Origin: Aureliella helgolandensis
GTDB lineage: Bacteria > Planctomycetota > Planctomycetia > Pirellulales > Pirellulaceae
Length of the DNA stretch: 64,000 bases
Assembly: GCF_007752135.1 (NCBI RefSeq)
Contig: NZ_CP036298.1
Span: 806,001-870,000 of the forward strand
Direction of reading: 5' to 3'
Part shown: positions 18,047 to 27,679 of the stretch, piece by piece
How the letters are laid out: every line of letters starts with the position of its first letter
How positions within the stretch are numbered: the stretch's first letter is position 1
Made by a program: the position numbers and the translations under genes
The notes under the pieces: generated by a model
The model's input: only the letters and a program-made list of their open reading frames with translations
Database searches by the model: none
Told to the model about the DNA's origin: nothing

Positions 18047-20476
18047 CTATGGCTGGGGAAACATGACCGTCCGTTGCCACGCTCTGGGACGCACCTCGGC
18101 TCCCGAGGCCGTGTCGCTGCTGAACCGTACTGAGTCGGCAGAGTTTTGTTCCAACTGATGGAGCAAGTACTCTCTTAGACGGGGGCCTTGAAATAACTGT
18201 CCGCTCCGGTGCGAAATGGGGCTGCGGAATTCCACCCACGGATGCTCATCCGTATTGAGTGTGACCTGATTTCTCAGCGGCCAGTCACCTGCAAACAGCT
18301 CGGCTAGGCTGATCGCAGAGCGCAGCTGCGAATCGCTAAATTCACCAGTTGCTTGGAGATCCTGCAGGCGTTCGTCTAGCAGTTGGAAATTAAAGTCCAA
18401 CGGTTCTTCGCTGGCGACTAGGGCTAGAATCGGTCGCGTCGGGTGCAGTCGGCCCCACCAGAGTGTCACATGAGGGAACACGCGTCGCAGGCTGTCCGCG
18501 ATCGACTCAAATTCTGGAATGCCCATTTGGTAGAGTGGCAGCCATTGGCAGAAAACACCTCCAGGCCGGAGGCATTTTTGAGTGGTTTGAAAATGTTCCA
18601 GGGTGTAGAGATAGCCGGTTTCACTCTCCCAGGGAACAAACAAATCGCTAATGATTACATCAAATTTGGTCGGTGTTGAAGCTAGGAAATGCCGTCCATC
18701 CCCAACGTGCATCTGGGTGCGAGGGTCGTCTACGATGTGGCGGTTCTCCTTGCCTAATAATCGGACTGCATCGACCACCTCGGGGATCAATTCTACAATC
18801 TCGATTGCCTGTAGTTCTCGGTGAGGGACGGCTCCTGCCGCGGTCATGCCCGTCCCCAGGCCGATGAAAAGTGCATTCTCAGGCTGTGGATGCAGCAGTA
18901 GCGGCAAATGGGCTTGTCGGAATTCGCGTTCGGAATTGAACCCTGTTGCGCCGAAGCGATAGTGAAGATTTTGCCGAACCTTCTTTGCACCAGTGCGATT
19001 GTCTTCAATCACATCAATCCAGCCGTACGTTGAATGCCAGCGGGCGAGCAGGGATTCGTAGCCAGCACTGGCGGTCCAAGATTCTGGGTTGCTGAAGAAA
19101 ATAGGTAGCATGGCCACGACGCCCGCTAAAGTGGCAGCGTAAATCGCGCTACCCATTTTCCTCTGCTGGGTCGCATAGAGGGTCGGTAGCAGCAGGAGCA
19201 AGGCGATGCATCCGAACGACCACCATAGCCCGAAGGTTGGGAACAGGAGGAAACTAGCCATGACCGCTCCCCCTGCAGCGGACAGAGTACTGACGGCGGT
19301 AGCCCAGCCGATAAACTGACTTTGCCATTCGCCAAATTGTCGCGCCTGTCGCCAAGCTAGCGGCAGTAGCATCCCCAAGCATGTAGCAACGGGTAGGCAA
19401 ACGCCGCCTACGAGCAACAGGCCACCTAGATAGTAAGAAGCGAATGTAGATCCATATTGAAAGTACTGCAACTGCGTTCCATAGACGAATCCGATCACGG
19501 AGAGAGAGACCGAAAGGGCTGCTAGGCTACTTGCCCAGCATGCAATTGACATGATCGCGAAGCGCAGGGCGAGATAGCGGGCAACAAGTGCTCCCAGAGA
19601 AAGTCCAAGTAAGAAGGTGATAAGTACGAAGGAAAACGTATAGGTGCTGTTGTGGAAAACGAGAGTGAATAGTCGCGCGTACAGCACTTCCAGGGCGAGA
19701 GTTGCACCACCTGAAATACCCACCACGATCCACCAAAAACTCATCGAGACCGGTTCACCTCCAGTTGAGCACACGCCACCAGGCTGGGCGGGAAATTGCG
19801 CGCCAGTTGGGGATGAGATTCCGGATTGTCTGCGCACGTGAGCGGGGGCCACCTGCCCTTTGCCGTACAGCCATGCTGCGCCACCGCATAGGGCGGAAAC
19901 GCTAGCGGCGAACATACTGCTGCTAGCCACTCCAACGCTGGGCAATAGCCACGAGGCGGCTAGGAAGACCCCGCTCAATGCGCCCAGGGTATTGAACGCG
20001 TAAGCGGTGGTGAAACGCGCGGCATGCAATTCCAATAACGCGTCATCCGCTCGACGGCTGAGCATTTCACTCATCAGCGGTAGCGTGGCTCCGAGCGCGA
20101 TTGTTGCGGGTGCCAGAAGAAGTCCGCTTGCGAGTAACCGAACAAGCATCTGAACGAGCGGTAGGTCGTGTTGCAGCCAGGGAGCAAGATTCCCCGTGGT
20201 GGCGAAACTCAATAGGCTGGGGACCAGCAGAGCCCAGCCTCCCGCGAGGATTTCACAGACCGCGTAGCCGCGAAAGGGATTGATGCGATTTGCCAATTTG
20301 CCTCCCAGCGCATAACCGATGGCCATGCCGCCAAAGTAGGCCGTTAGCACTACCGCAGCGGTGTGGGAGGTGTGCCCGAATAGCACTCCAAGCTGTCTGT
20401 TCCAACTCACTTCGTAGACGAGTGCAGCCAGCCCTGAGAAGAAGAAAATGCAATAGTAGGCGATCACTCTGTTCAT
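18047..20476 (-). CDS. Fused MFS-type membrane protein / spermidine synthase-like domain
   Basis: 809 residues. The N-terminal two thirds (to about residue 500) are hydrophobic with a dozen or more membrane segments, opening with FFFSGLAALVYEVSWNRQLG, the usual start of fused MFS/spermidine synthase proteins. The C-terminal domain is a class I methyltransferase-type fold of the polyamine-synthase family: NALFIGLGTGMTAAG (ligand-binding loop), IEIVELIPEVVDAVRLL, and ISDLFVPWESETGYLYTLEHF in place of the catalytic Asp loop. True spermidine synthase activity is doubtful because the loop lacks the usual DSTDP-like motif. It follows the metal-efflux pump gene on the same strand, 111 bases away across a strong stem-loop. 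Confidence 0.88.
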   Translation of the reverse strand: MNRVIAYYCIFFFSGLAALVYEVSWNRQLGVLFGHTSHTAAVVLTAYFGGMAIGYALGGKLANRINPFRGYAVCEILAGGWALLVPSLLSFATTGNLAPWLQHDLPLVQMLVRLLASGLLLAPATIALGATLPLMSEMLSRRADDALLELHAARFTTAYAFNTLGALSGVFLAASWLLPSVGVASSSMFAASVSALCGGAAWLYGKGQVAPAHVRRQSGISSPTGAQFPAQPGGVCSTGGEPVSMSFWWIVVGISGGATLALEVLYARLFTLVFHNSTYTFSFVLITFLLGLSLGALVARYLALRFAIMSIACWASSLAALSVSLSVIGFVYGTQLQYFQYGSTFASYYLGGLLLVGGVCLPVATCLGMLLPLAWRQARQFGEWQSQFIGWATAVSTLSAAGGAVMASFLLFPTFGLWWSFGCIALLLLLPTLYATQQRKMGSAIYAATLAGVVAMLPIFFSNPESWTASAGYESLLARWHSTYGWIDVIEDNRTGAKKVRQNLHYRFGATGFNSEREFRQAHLPLLLHPQPENALFIGLGTGMTAAGAVPHRELQAIEIVELIPEVVDAVRLLGKENRHIVDDPRTQMHVGDGRHFLASTPTKFDVIISDLFVPWESETGYLYTLEHFQTTQKCLRPGGVFCQWLPLYQMGIPEFESIADSLRRVFPHVTLWWGRLHPTRPILALVASEEPLDFNFQLLDERLQDLQATGEFSDSQLRSAISLAELFAGDWPLRNQVTLNTDEHPWVEFRSPISHRSGQLFQGPRLREYLLHQLEQNSADSVRFSSDTASGAEVRPRAWQRTVMFPQP

Positions 20477-20529
20477 CCGCAGGTAAAGGGCATGCTAGCT
20501 CGTTGGGGAGCAAGCAGACACTGGCAGGT

Positions 20530-20567
20530 TGCAGCGACCTCAAGCGTCAATGCTGGAGGTCGCTGCA
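20530..20567 (-). terminator. Strong stem-loop after the efflux pump gene
   Basis: Arms TGCAGCGACCTC (20530-20541) and GAGGTCGCTGCA (20556-20567) are perfectly complementary over 12 bases around a 14-base loop. It lies 20 bases after the stop of the pump gene on the minus strand. There is no run of T after it, so it may be a stabilising or Rho-assisted structure rather than a simple intrinsic terminator. Confidence 0.5.
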
Positions 20568-20587
20568 GGGGAGGGCAATTGACGATA

Positions 20588-23500
20588 TCAGGTTGCGACG
20601 ATTCCCAATTCTTGATTCTCCTCTTCGAGTGGAATTTCGAATTGGATTGCGGCGATGGACCGCTCTGCCGACTTCCGGCCGAACAGCCAAAACAGAGCGG
20701 GATGGACAAAGAAATCGAGCATCGTGGAGCTGATCAAACCACCTAGGATCACCGTTGCAACTGGATAGAGTATTTCCTTGCCAGCTTCCCCAGAAGCAAG
20801 AACCAGGGGAACCAGGCCGATTCCTGAGGTTAGAGCAGTCATCAGCACCGGGGCGAGACGTTCAACGCCAGCGCGGACGATCATCGCATGATCAAACTTC
20901 TCTCCCTCATAGTGGACTAAGTGCAAATAGTGTTGCAGCAATAGAATTCCATTGCGCGAGGCAATTCCAGCCAGGGAGATGAATCCCACCATGGCGGCAA
21001 TGGTCAAAGTTTGTCCGGTGAGCACCAAGGCAGCCACCGCCCCAATGAAAGCCATCGGGAGAGCCGCCATAACCTGAACGGCTAGGTTGACCGATCTGAA
21101 TAGAGTGAACAGTACAAGGAAAACACCGAGCATTGAAATGGCGAACAGTGCGGCAATGATTCGGCTAGCGGATTGTTGGCTTTCGAATTGCCCGCCGTAC
21201 TCCGGAAAGTAGCCGGGCGGAAGCGTTGCCAACACTGGAGCGATGGCAATCTTTATGTCGTCGACGACATCCACGACGCCGCGGTCGGCCACATTGCACT
21301 GGATCACCACCCGTCTTCGAACGTTTTCACGATTGACCGTATTGGGCCCGCCTGAGATATAGATCTTTGCCAGTGCTTCCAGCGGCATGACGCCTCCCTC
21401 AGGCAACTGAATGGTGAGACGCTTCAAAGCATCGAGGTTTTCACGATACTCGTTTTTCATGCGAACCAGGAGATCGAAGGTGCGCATACCATCGAGCACC
21501 TCGGATACCACTCTGCCATTCATGGCGGTTTGGATGTAGTCGTTAACCTCCGCGACTGACAAACCGTGTTGCAACAACTGGTCACGGTTGAGTTCAATTC
21601 GCAATTGTTGGATGATCGTCTGAGGTTCAATCAACGCATCGGTAACGCCCGGCACCAAATCGATTTCGGCTTTGATTTGCTCTGCCTTTTGCCGCAGGAG
21701 ATCGAGGTCATCGCCGTAGATTTTGATTCCGATTTGAGCCTTAATTCCCGACAGCATGTGCGAGATGAGGTGCGCGATCGGTTGTTCGACGGCTGTCACA
21801 ATTCCAGGAATATTGGCCATCGCGTGCCGTATTTCTGCCAATTGCTCTTCGCGAGACCGAGGGGATAGTGGGTCGAGTTCGATGATGATTTCACTCATGT
21901 TAACCCCTTCGGCATGTTCATCGAGTTCGGCGCGGCCGGTCCGTCTCGCAAACTTCCGAACATCGGGGATTTCCTTCAGCGCTTGCTCCACCGTGCGTGC
22001 GATGTCGTTCGAGGCGCTCAGCGATGTTCCGGGTGGCAGTACGACATTGAGCTGGATTGTGCCTTCGTTAAAGGGGGGTAGGAAGTCTTTTTCGAGTCGC
22101 GACAGGAAAATTGCTGCCAGCGCAACCATGAAGAGTGTGACGCTCAGATTGAAGCGTGGAAATGCCAAACTGAACTGAATAATACGGGTCCCCACCCATT
22201 TCAGAACTTGCAAAACCGGGCCGTCATGCTGTGTTTCCTTGCGCGTGGACAGTCCCAGAAGCCAGTAAGAGAGGATGGGAGTCACGGTTAAGGAGACGAT
22301 CAGTGACGATAGGATGGACACGATGTAGGCGATGCCCAGCGGAGCGAACAGCTTGCCTTCCATACCTCCCAACGCGAAGAGCGGGATGAATACAAGAATG
22401 ACAATCATGGTGCCAAAGACGATGGATCGTCGCACTTCAGTACTCGCCCGAAAGACGACCAGCAGCGGGTGGAGAGGGCTGCCTGCATTCCGATTCTCTT
22501 TCAGCCGTCGGAAGATGTTCTCGACATCCACGATCGCATCATCAACCAGTTCTCCCATGGCCACCGCAATGCCGCCCAGAGTCATGGTATTGATCGATAA
22601 ACCGCAAACGGAAAATACAATGGCGGTCATCACCAGGGACAGCGGAATGGCGGTCAAGGTTATGAACGTAGTTCGGATATTGAACAGGAAGAGGAAGAGG
22701 ATGATGACGACCAAGATACCGCCATCGCGGAGTGCTTCCTCAACGTTTTCAATGGCTCGATCAATAAATGCCTTTTGCGAATAGACGGGTTCAATGCGAA
22801 TGGTGGTTCCAAGAGAGGCCTGGAGCTCCTCGATGGCTTGGAGCACGTCGTCTGTGACGCGACGCGTGTCGGCGCCAGGTTGCTTGTTGATCGTTAGGAC
22901 GACGGCTGGCCCCCCCTCCCACCCATCCGTAGCAGTGTCCGATCTGAGGAATGCGGAGCTGTCGCCTCGTTTGACCTGAGCCCCTTCAGTCACGGTGGCT
23001 ACTTGAGTCAGTAGCACTGGTCGTCCATCACGAATCTTAACGGGAACCTTCGTCAGATCCTCCAGCGACTGGAGCCGGCCCAGCGAACGGACCAGCAGTT
23101 CGTTGGGCCCTTGGCGATCGAGGTAGCCGCCCGTCCCATTCTCATTACTGGCCGTAACTGCGGCTTCAATCTCTGCCAACGTAACGCCATATTGCAGCAT
23201 CGCATCTGGGTCGACGAGGACTTGGAATTGCTTACGTCCGCCTCCCATTGTAAACACCTGAGAAACCCCAGGTATGGTGAGAAGTCGTTGCCGCACAACC
23301 CAGTCAGCCGTCGTGCGAATATCCATGGGACTGGCATTGGAATCGGTGCTCCACATGCCGAGCATTAAGACTTGGCCCATGATCGATGAGATGGGAGCCA
23401 ACTGCGGCGCTATCCCGCTTGGTAGGCGATCTTGGACCATCTGCATTCGTTCGGCGACGATCTGACGGTCGGTGTAAACGTCGGTACCGTAAGCGAATTC

Positions 23501-23785
23501 GACATAGATGACAGAGATTCCAACCCCCGAGGAGCTGCGAACGGCCTCGACTCCGTTGGCCCCATTCATGGTCGTTTCGATGGGAAAGGTGATTAACGAC
23601 TCGACCTCTTCCGGAGCCATTCCAGGTGCTTCGGTCATGATCACCACTCTGGGGCGATTCAGATCCGGAAAGACGTCAATGGGCATGACCGTAATCTGCC
23701 AACTACCGTAGCCAATCAGGAAAACCGCGATGGCGATAACCAGAAGGCGTTGGCGAAGCGCGAAACGTATGACTGCATTTAGCAT
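20588..23785 (-). CDS. Heavy-metal efflux RND pump (CusA/CzcA family)
   Basis: 1065 residues, normal length for the HME-RND family. The N-terminus MLNAVIRFALRQRLLVIAIA, the DVFPDLNRPRVVIMTEAPGMAPEEVE segment and the TM4 motif GELVDDAIVDVENI (carrying the proton-relay Asp pair) show the family. TM10 has FISLAGIASRNGILLLQH. Twelve membrane segments and two large periplasmic loops are expected. It would drive metal ions out through the adaptor and TolC-like channel encoded upstream in the same operon. The motif variant fits neither classic CzcA nor CusA exactly, so the metal (Cu/Ag or Zn/Co/Cd) cannot be fixed. ATG 23785 is preceded by AAAGGAG, a strong ribosome binding site, 16 bases after the adaptor stop. 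Confidence 0.93.
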   Translation of the reverse strand: MLNAVIRFALRQRLLVIAIAVFLIGYGSWQITVMPIDVFPDLNRPRVVIMTEAPGMAPEEVESLITFPIETTMNGANGVEAVRSSSGVGISVIYVEFAYGTDVYTDRQIVAERMQMVQDRLPSGIAPQLAPISSIMGQVLMLGMWSTDSNASPMDIRTTADWVVRQRLLTIPGVSQVFTMGGGRKQFQVLVDPDAMLQYGVTLAEIEAAVTASNENGTGGYLDRQGPNELLVRSLGRLQSLEDLTKVPVKIRDGRPVLLTQVATVTEGAQVKRGDSSAFLRSDTATDGWEGGPAVVLTINKQPGADTRRVTDDVLQAIEELQASLGTTIRIEPVYSQKAFIDRAIENVEEALRDGGILVVIILFLFLFNIRTTFITLTAIPLSLVMTAIVFSVCGLSINTMTLGGIAVAMGELVDDAIVDVENIFRRLKENRNAGSPLHPLLVVFRASTEVRRSIVFGTMIVILVFIPLFALGGMEGKLFAPLGIAYIVSILSSLIVSLTVTPILSYWLLGLSTRKETQHDGPVLQVLKWVGTRIIQFSLAFPRFNLSVTLFMVALAAIFLSRLEKDFLPPFNEGTIQLNVVLPPGTSLSASNDIARTVEQALKEIPDVRKFARRTGRAELDEHAEGVNMSEIIIELDPLSPRSREEQLAEIRHAMANIPGIVTAVEQPIAHLISHMLSGIKAQIGIKIYGDDLDLLRQKAEQIKAEIDLVPGVTDALIEPQTIIQQLRIELNRDQLLQHGLSVAEVNDYIQTAMNGRVVSEVLDGMRTFDLLVRMKNEYRENLDALKRLTIQLPEGGVMPLEALAKIYISGGPNTVNRENVRRRVVIQCNVADRGVVDVVDDIKIAIAPVLATLPPGYFPEYGGQFESQQSASRIIAALFAISMLGVFLVLFTLFRSVNLAVQVMAALPMAFIGAVAALVLTGQTLTIAAMVGFISLAGIASRNGILLLQHYLHLVHYEGEKFDHAMIVRAGVERLAPVLMTALTSGIGLVPLVLASGEAGKEILYPVATVILGGLISSTMLDFFVHPALFWLFGRKSAERSIAAIQFEIPLEEENQELGIVAT

Positions 23786-23801
23786 AACAACCGACTCCTT
23801 T

Positions 23802-25277
23802 CTAGTGGCTATGGCCAGCGTGTGGGTCGGCGCCTGCGCCAGATTGATTTTTGATGGCCATCAAAATCTGGTGAGCCGCTTTGAGAGCGATCACCTCTCC
23901 AGGAAAGATGGAACCATCGTTAGCAATAACGGCAGAGGTTTGATCGCGATGTCGGACGTGCACGGGAACTCGACGAAAGCTCTTTCCATTTCGTTGGAAG
24001 ACGATCCAATCGGCACCATCCTGGACCACGGCTTCAACGGGAACCACAATTTGATTTTCCCATTCCTCGACCGGGACTCGCACTTGTAGACGCTGCCCGA
24101 CGCGGTACTGCCATGCGATATGGCGTTGTCCAGCGGAGTTGGTTTCGTCTCTAACTACGGAGTTAGGGAGCTCGACAAAGAATGATAGTGTCCGAGAAAT
24201 GTCATCAATGGAATTGTTGACGAAGGCGAGTTTCAATCCGCCGATAATCTGCAACCCATTTGAACTCTGTAGGACTCCTTCGACAGTCCAGCCCTGCTCC
24301 AGGGCGTGGTTGATCGCTTCGGCATCCTGCTCAAATGCCTTGCCTTCGATGAATAAGTCGGTGTAGTCAGAGAGTGAACAAAGTTTTGCACCCGCGACGA
24401 CCGCTTCTCCCTTACTAACGCGAAGGTCTTCGATGATCAGGGGGTGTTGGCTCACCGGCTGCCGGGAAACCATTCGAATTCCTGAATTGAACGCTACTTG
24501 TCGCATCGGTTTTTGGGATAGACGCAGCTCTTCATCTTCACTGTGCTCGTCGATGTTGGGGGCGACGACTTGCAGGTCACGCATTAGTTTTCCATCGATC
24601 CCGATGTTATCGATTTGGCGGTCGGAGAGGCCATGCAAGCGAAGCGCCTCTCGTTGGGAACGAAGTAGAGCCTCTAGTTTTTCCTTGGCATAGCGGCGGT
24701 CCAGTAGCGATTTTCCGGAGATTGCGCCTGAGCGGGTTGCTTCTTCGAGCCGCGTGATCTCGCGTTCTTCCACGATAAGTTCGCTCAGCGATTGTAGATA
24801 CAGCGTTTGAGTTTCTACAAGATCTTCATAGGTCAACCTAACTTCGAAGAGTAGGTCCCCAGGCATTACTGCTTCCCCAGTTACGGCATGCACATGAGTG
24901 ACAATACCATTGAGTGGTGAAGCCACGAGGATCTCGGAGCGGCCTGGGCGAGAAGCAATAACGGCAGGTACCATCAGGGAGCGTCGATAGGTTGTTGCTT
25001 CCAGCGGACGCAAGTAAGCGTCTGTTAGACCTAAGTTGTTGCGAGCTTGCGCGGATAACTCGATCGAGACAGGTGCGGCACTTGCTCCGGTTGTATTCGA
25101 GGGGGCTGGCGATGTGGATTCGTCGGGAGCCTCCCGATGCGAGCTTAGCGTGTGGTCGATCCAAGCCGAAGCTGTGGGCCACCAGCGTGGGTAGGTGAAG
25201 ACGGCAAGTACCAGAATTGCGGCACCTATTCCGGCTTGCAGACCTTTCCCCGATATTTGGGACAACATTGATTTCAT
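23802..25277 (-). CDS. RND efflux periplasmic adaptor (CusB-like)
   Basis: 491 residues with one N-terminal membrane segment (about 13-32). The adaptor layout is visible: a beta-barrel/lipoyl half (RSEILVASPLNGIVTHVHAVTGEAVMPGDLLFEV, about 115-150), an alpha-helical hairpin (to about 220), the second lipoyl half (about 285-315) and a membrane-proximal domain toward the C-terminus (QYRVGQRLQVRVPVEEW, VVPVEAVVQDGADWIVFQRNG). The tail AGADPHAGHSH is His-rich, as in many metal-RND adaptors, and could help to deliver ions to the pump. It lies directly between a small Cys-containing frame and the pump gene in one leftward operon. Confidence 0.92.
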   Translation of the reverse strand: MKSMLSQISGKGLQAGIGAAILVLAVFTYPRWWPTASAWIDHTLSSHREAPDESTSPAPSNTTGASAAPVSIELSAQARNNLGLTDAYLRPLEATTYRRSLMVPAVIASRPGRSEILVASPLNGIVTHVHAVTGEAVMPGDLLFEVRLTYEDLVETQTLYLQSLSELIVEEREITRLEEATRSGAISGKSLLDRRYAKEKLEALLRSQREALRLHGLSDRQIDNIGIDGKLMRDLQVVAPNIDEHSEDEELRLSQKPMRQVAFNSGIRMVSRQPVSQHPLIIEDLRVSKGEAVVAGAKLCSLSDYTDLFIEGKAFEQDAEAINHALEQGWTVEGVLQSSNGLQIIGGLKLAFVNNSIDDISRTLSFFVELPNSVVRDETNSAGQRHIAWQYRVGQRLQVRVPVEEWENQIVVPVEAVVQDGADWIVFQRNGKSFRRVPVHVRHRDQTSAVIANDGSIFPGEVIALKAAHQILMAIKNQSGAGADPHAGHSH

Positions 25278-25281
25278 ACCA

Positions 25282-25542
25282 CTAGCTCCGACAAAGCCAA
25301 TCGTTCAGTTGTAAGGATTTGGCGATTGCAACCCGGTGGGGACGCAATGCCTGAGAACCTACACCAAGGGACGATTCGTCAACTTGATGGAACGTGCCGC
25401 CTGCGGCGATGCATTGGATGCACAGTAGGCGTATTTGGGCCGCGCGCGTCTCTTCTGCTTTGCACAATCCGCCTCCACCATGCGGTAGCACGAACGTTCT
25501 AGGAACGCTCAGGACTACCTGCGGAGGAGTCTTGCAATGCAA
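25282..25542 (-). CDS. Small ORF within the metal-efflux operon (uncertain)
   Basis: 86 residues with five Cys (MHC, GLC, LLC, IQC, WLC) and no recognisable domain or signal peptide. It begins 41 bases after the Cys/His-rich gene and ends 4 bases before the adaptor start, which is the spacing of a real operon member. The region is GC-rich, so a chance open frame of this size is possible. I have no homolog in mind. Its reality depends on conservation in related operons. Confidence 0.35.
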   Translation of the reverse strand: MHCKTPPQVVLSVPRTFVLPHGGGGLCKAEETRAAQIRLLCIQCIAAGGTFHQVDESSLGVGSQALRPHRVAIAKSLQLNDWLCRS

Positions 25543-25582
25543 AGACGCGGGAAATCACGCGAATACCAGGGAGCTAGAGAGC

Positions 25583-26050
25583 TCAGATTTGCCAAGACTG
25601 CAGTAACGCGAGTCTGTACCGCTCAACTGCCGGGCAACTGTCCTCGGCGTTACGCTTAGCGGATAGAGACGGAAAAACCGCTACGGTATGCGATACGATC
25701 GACTGCAAGGCTGGGGGAGCGGTGAACTCGAGCCCCTGTGATTTCCAGCCTTGATTGACGAAAGTGCAACGAACTTGGTCGCACTGGTGGGAGTCTTGGC
25801 AGGGAGAGCTGGGCGGTTGACCTACCACCTCAAGACTGGCCTTGCAGCCAGCAGGCGTAGTATCGACCGACTGGTGCTCTGAGTCGCAAGCCGCGTTGCA
25901 AGTGGTGGCTGCGGAAGGTGCTACCTGCGCATGGGAATGTTCGCAGGTCGAACCGATCGTGCTAGCATGGGTGTGGTGCCCGCAACAGCCGAACACGCAA
26001 TGCGCGACAAACGCAAAAAGTGTCAGAAGGTGTGGCAGTCGGTTTAACAC
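25583..26050 (-). CDS. Cys/His-rich exported protein in the metal-efflux operon
   Basis: I prefer GTG 26050 (155 residues), because it gives a signal-like start LNRLPHLLTLFAFVAHCVFG; a TTG at 26095 would add 15 residues of no clear character. The protein contains eleven Cys and ten His, many in metal-site-like pairs: GCCGHHTH, CEHSH, CNAACDSEH, CQDSHQC. It has no recognised domain. Placed between the outer-membrane channel and the adaptor of a heavy-metal efflux operon, it may act as a periplasmic metal sponge or carrier, comparable in role to CusF but unrelated in sequence; this role is inference. The last 55 residues are poor in Cys and more ordinary in composition. Confidence 0.65.
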   Translation of the reverse strand: MLNRLPHLLTLFAFVAHCVFGCCGHHTHASTIGSTCEHSHAQVAPSAATTCNAACDSEHQSVDTTPAGCKASLEVVGQPPSSPCQDSHQCDQVRCTFVNQGWKSQGLEFTAPPALQSIVSHTVAVFPSLSAKRNAEDSCPAVERYRLALLQSWQI

Positions 26051-26167
26051 GGTAGTTTGATCGGTAGTTAGGAAGCTTAAGACCACGAGTTCCAATTGTT
26101 ACATTTGGTATGATCGGGTCAAGTCGAAAGAGGAATCGAGGGAAATTTGCTGATTCGGTGAGTGAAT

Positions 26168-27679
26168 TTACTGTTGGCTGAAGGTCATGCCACGCAGGGA
26201 GTCGTCTCCGCTGTTATCCACAAAACTGTCCAAACCGCCGGTCAGCACGAATCCATCGATTTTGGAGCGGGCTTGCGAAAGCTGAGATTGGGCAGCCAAG
26301 TACTGAAGATTCGAGTCGAAATAGGTGCGTCGTGATACGAGGACTTGCACAAAGCTTGTCTCGCCTGACTTGTAGGCCAATTCGGCGAGCTGCAATGTTT
26401 CTTGGGCGCTTGGGAGAATATCCACGGAATACTTCGTGACAGCGGCAGCGGCTGAATCGTAGTCGCGAGCCACGGCGGCCAAGCGGCTCTTAATCGAACT
26501 TTGGATGCGTTCGACTTCCATCATTGCCCGACAGTATTCCGCGCGAGCAGCAGCAATGTTTCCTTGGTTTTTGTTGAATACTGGGATGGGAGCCCCTACC
26601 TGAAGGTTGACTAACCCATTGTTGGTTCCGTTGTCTACTCCAGCTCCAAATTGAACGGTCAAGTTGGGAATCGCCTGCACTCCCTGACGAGTAAGGTTGG
26701 CGCGAGCTTGTTGAACACGAACCTGAGCGGCTTGGTATTCTGGTGTCGACGCAAGCATCGTGGCCCTAACTTCGTCCCAGTCCAATGTGGCAGCCATACT
26801 GGGCAATTCTCCGACTAAGCCCTGTTGGGGTAGATCGGGAACTCCGCACAGCGCCGCCAGTTCACGCCAAGCTGCCTCGAGGGCGTAGTAGGCCTGTTGT
26901 CGAGTGAGGTCGATTTCGTTTTTCTGAACTTTGGCCTGCAGAACGTCGACCTGTGAGCCTTCGAGGGCTTGCTTGCGGAGCTCGGCCAATTCCAGTCCCT
27001 TGTCGGTAACGGTCTGGAATTCTTCAATCAGTCGAACGCGACGCTGGGCAGCCAGCGCTTCTGCAAATTTGACGTGAATATCCGTTGAAACTCGCAGTTT
27101 TTGTGCTTCTAATTCGAGCAATTGGGCGCGGAGTGCTTCGTTGATCACTCGGCGATTGAGCTGCAATTTCCCGCCGGTCACAAATTCTTGTTCGACGAAC
27201 GCAACGTGTTGATCGGTGTCTTGGTCGGCAATCTGAGTGCCTTGGTAGCCTACGGTTGGGTTGGCGTACAAGCCGACTTGAGTTCGGTAGCCGGCAGCCT
27301 TCTGGGTCGTGGCAGCGAGTCCGCGGATGGTGGGATTGTTGGCGAAGGCAAGCGATTCAAACTCGGCTAAGGTCATCCCGTAGGCGGTGTCCGATGCAAC
27401 GTCGTACGCTTCGGCTCCCGCGATGGGAGGAGCAATCGAAAGCGTCGCTGCGGCCAATTGGACGGTGGGTTGGGGCTCGTCGTGGGATTGTGCCGGGGTG
27501 CCGATGCTCGACGGATTAGCTGCCAGTGACGTGGGAAGCTGCGAGGCTTCCACCTCGGAGGGGAAGGATGTGGCAACCCTGCCCGGAAGCTTGAAGCCAG
27601 GCTGGGTAGCACATCCAACACTTCCCATTGCGGATCCAAGCAGCAAAGTGCGAGCGATGATCTTACTGCGATTCAACAT
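26168..27679 (-). CDS. TolC-family outer-membrane efflux lipoprotein (CusC-like)
   Basis: 503 residues from ATG 27679. The frame extends 107 codons upstream but only this start gives a lipoprotein signal (IIARTLLLGSAMGSVGCATQ, lipobox GSVGC). The body shows the duplicated outer-membrane-factor layout: long Ala/Gln/Glu-rich helices with FESLAFANNPTIRGL, the NPTVGYQGTQIADQDTDQHVAFVEQEF beta segment of the first half and the matching VQFGAGVDNGTNNGLVNLQVGAPIPVFNKNQGNI of the second. It is the first gene of the leftward efflux operon and would form the exit duct for the metal pump. A 645-base region upstream should hold the operon promoter and metal-responsive operator. Confidence 0.9.
   Translation of the reverse strand: MLNRSKIIARTLLLGSAMGSVGCATQPGFKLPGRVATSFPSEVEASQLPTSLAANPSSIGTPAQSHDEPQPTVQLAAATLSIAPPIAGAEAYDVASDTAYGMTLAEFESLAFANNPTIRGLAATTQKAAGYRTQVGLYANPTVGYQGTQIADQDTDQHVAFVEQEFVTGGKLQLNRRVINEALRAQLLELEAQKLRVSTDIHVKFAEALAAQRRVRLIEEFQTVTDKGLELAELRKQALEGSQVDVLQAKVQKNEIDLTRQQAYYALEAAWRELAALCGVPDLPQQGLVGELPSMAATLDWDEVRATMLASTPEYQAAQVRVQQARANLTRQGVQAIPNLTVQFGAGVDNGTNNGLVNLQVGAPIPVFNKNQGNIAAARAEYCRAMMEVERIQSSIKSRLAAVARDYDSAAAAVTKYSVDILPSAQETLQLAELAYKSGETSFVQVLVSRRTYFDSNLQYLAAQSQLSQARSKIDGFVLTGGLDSFVDNSGDDSLRGMTFSQQ

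Noticed and set aside
18047-20476. Genuine spermidine synthase
   Set aside because: The C-terminal domain lacks the usual catalytic Asp loop and is fused to a large membrane domain, so polyamine synthesis cannot be claimed.
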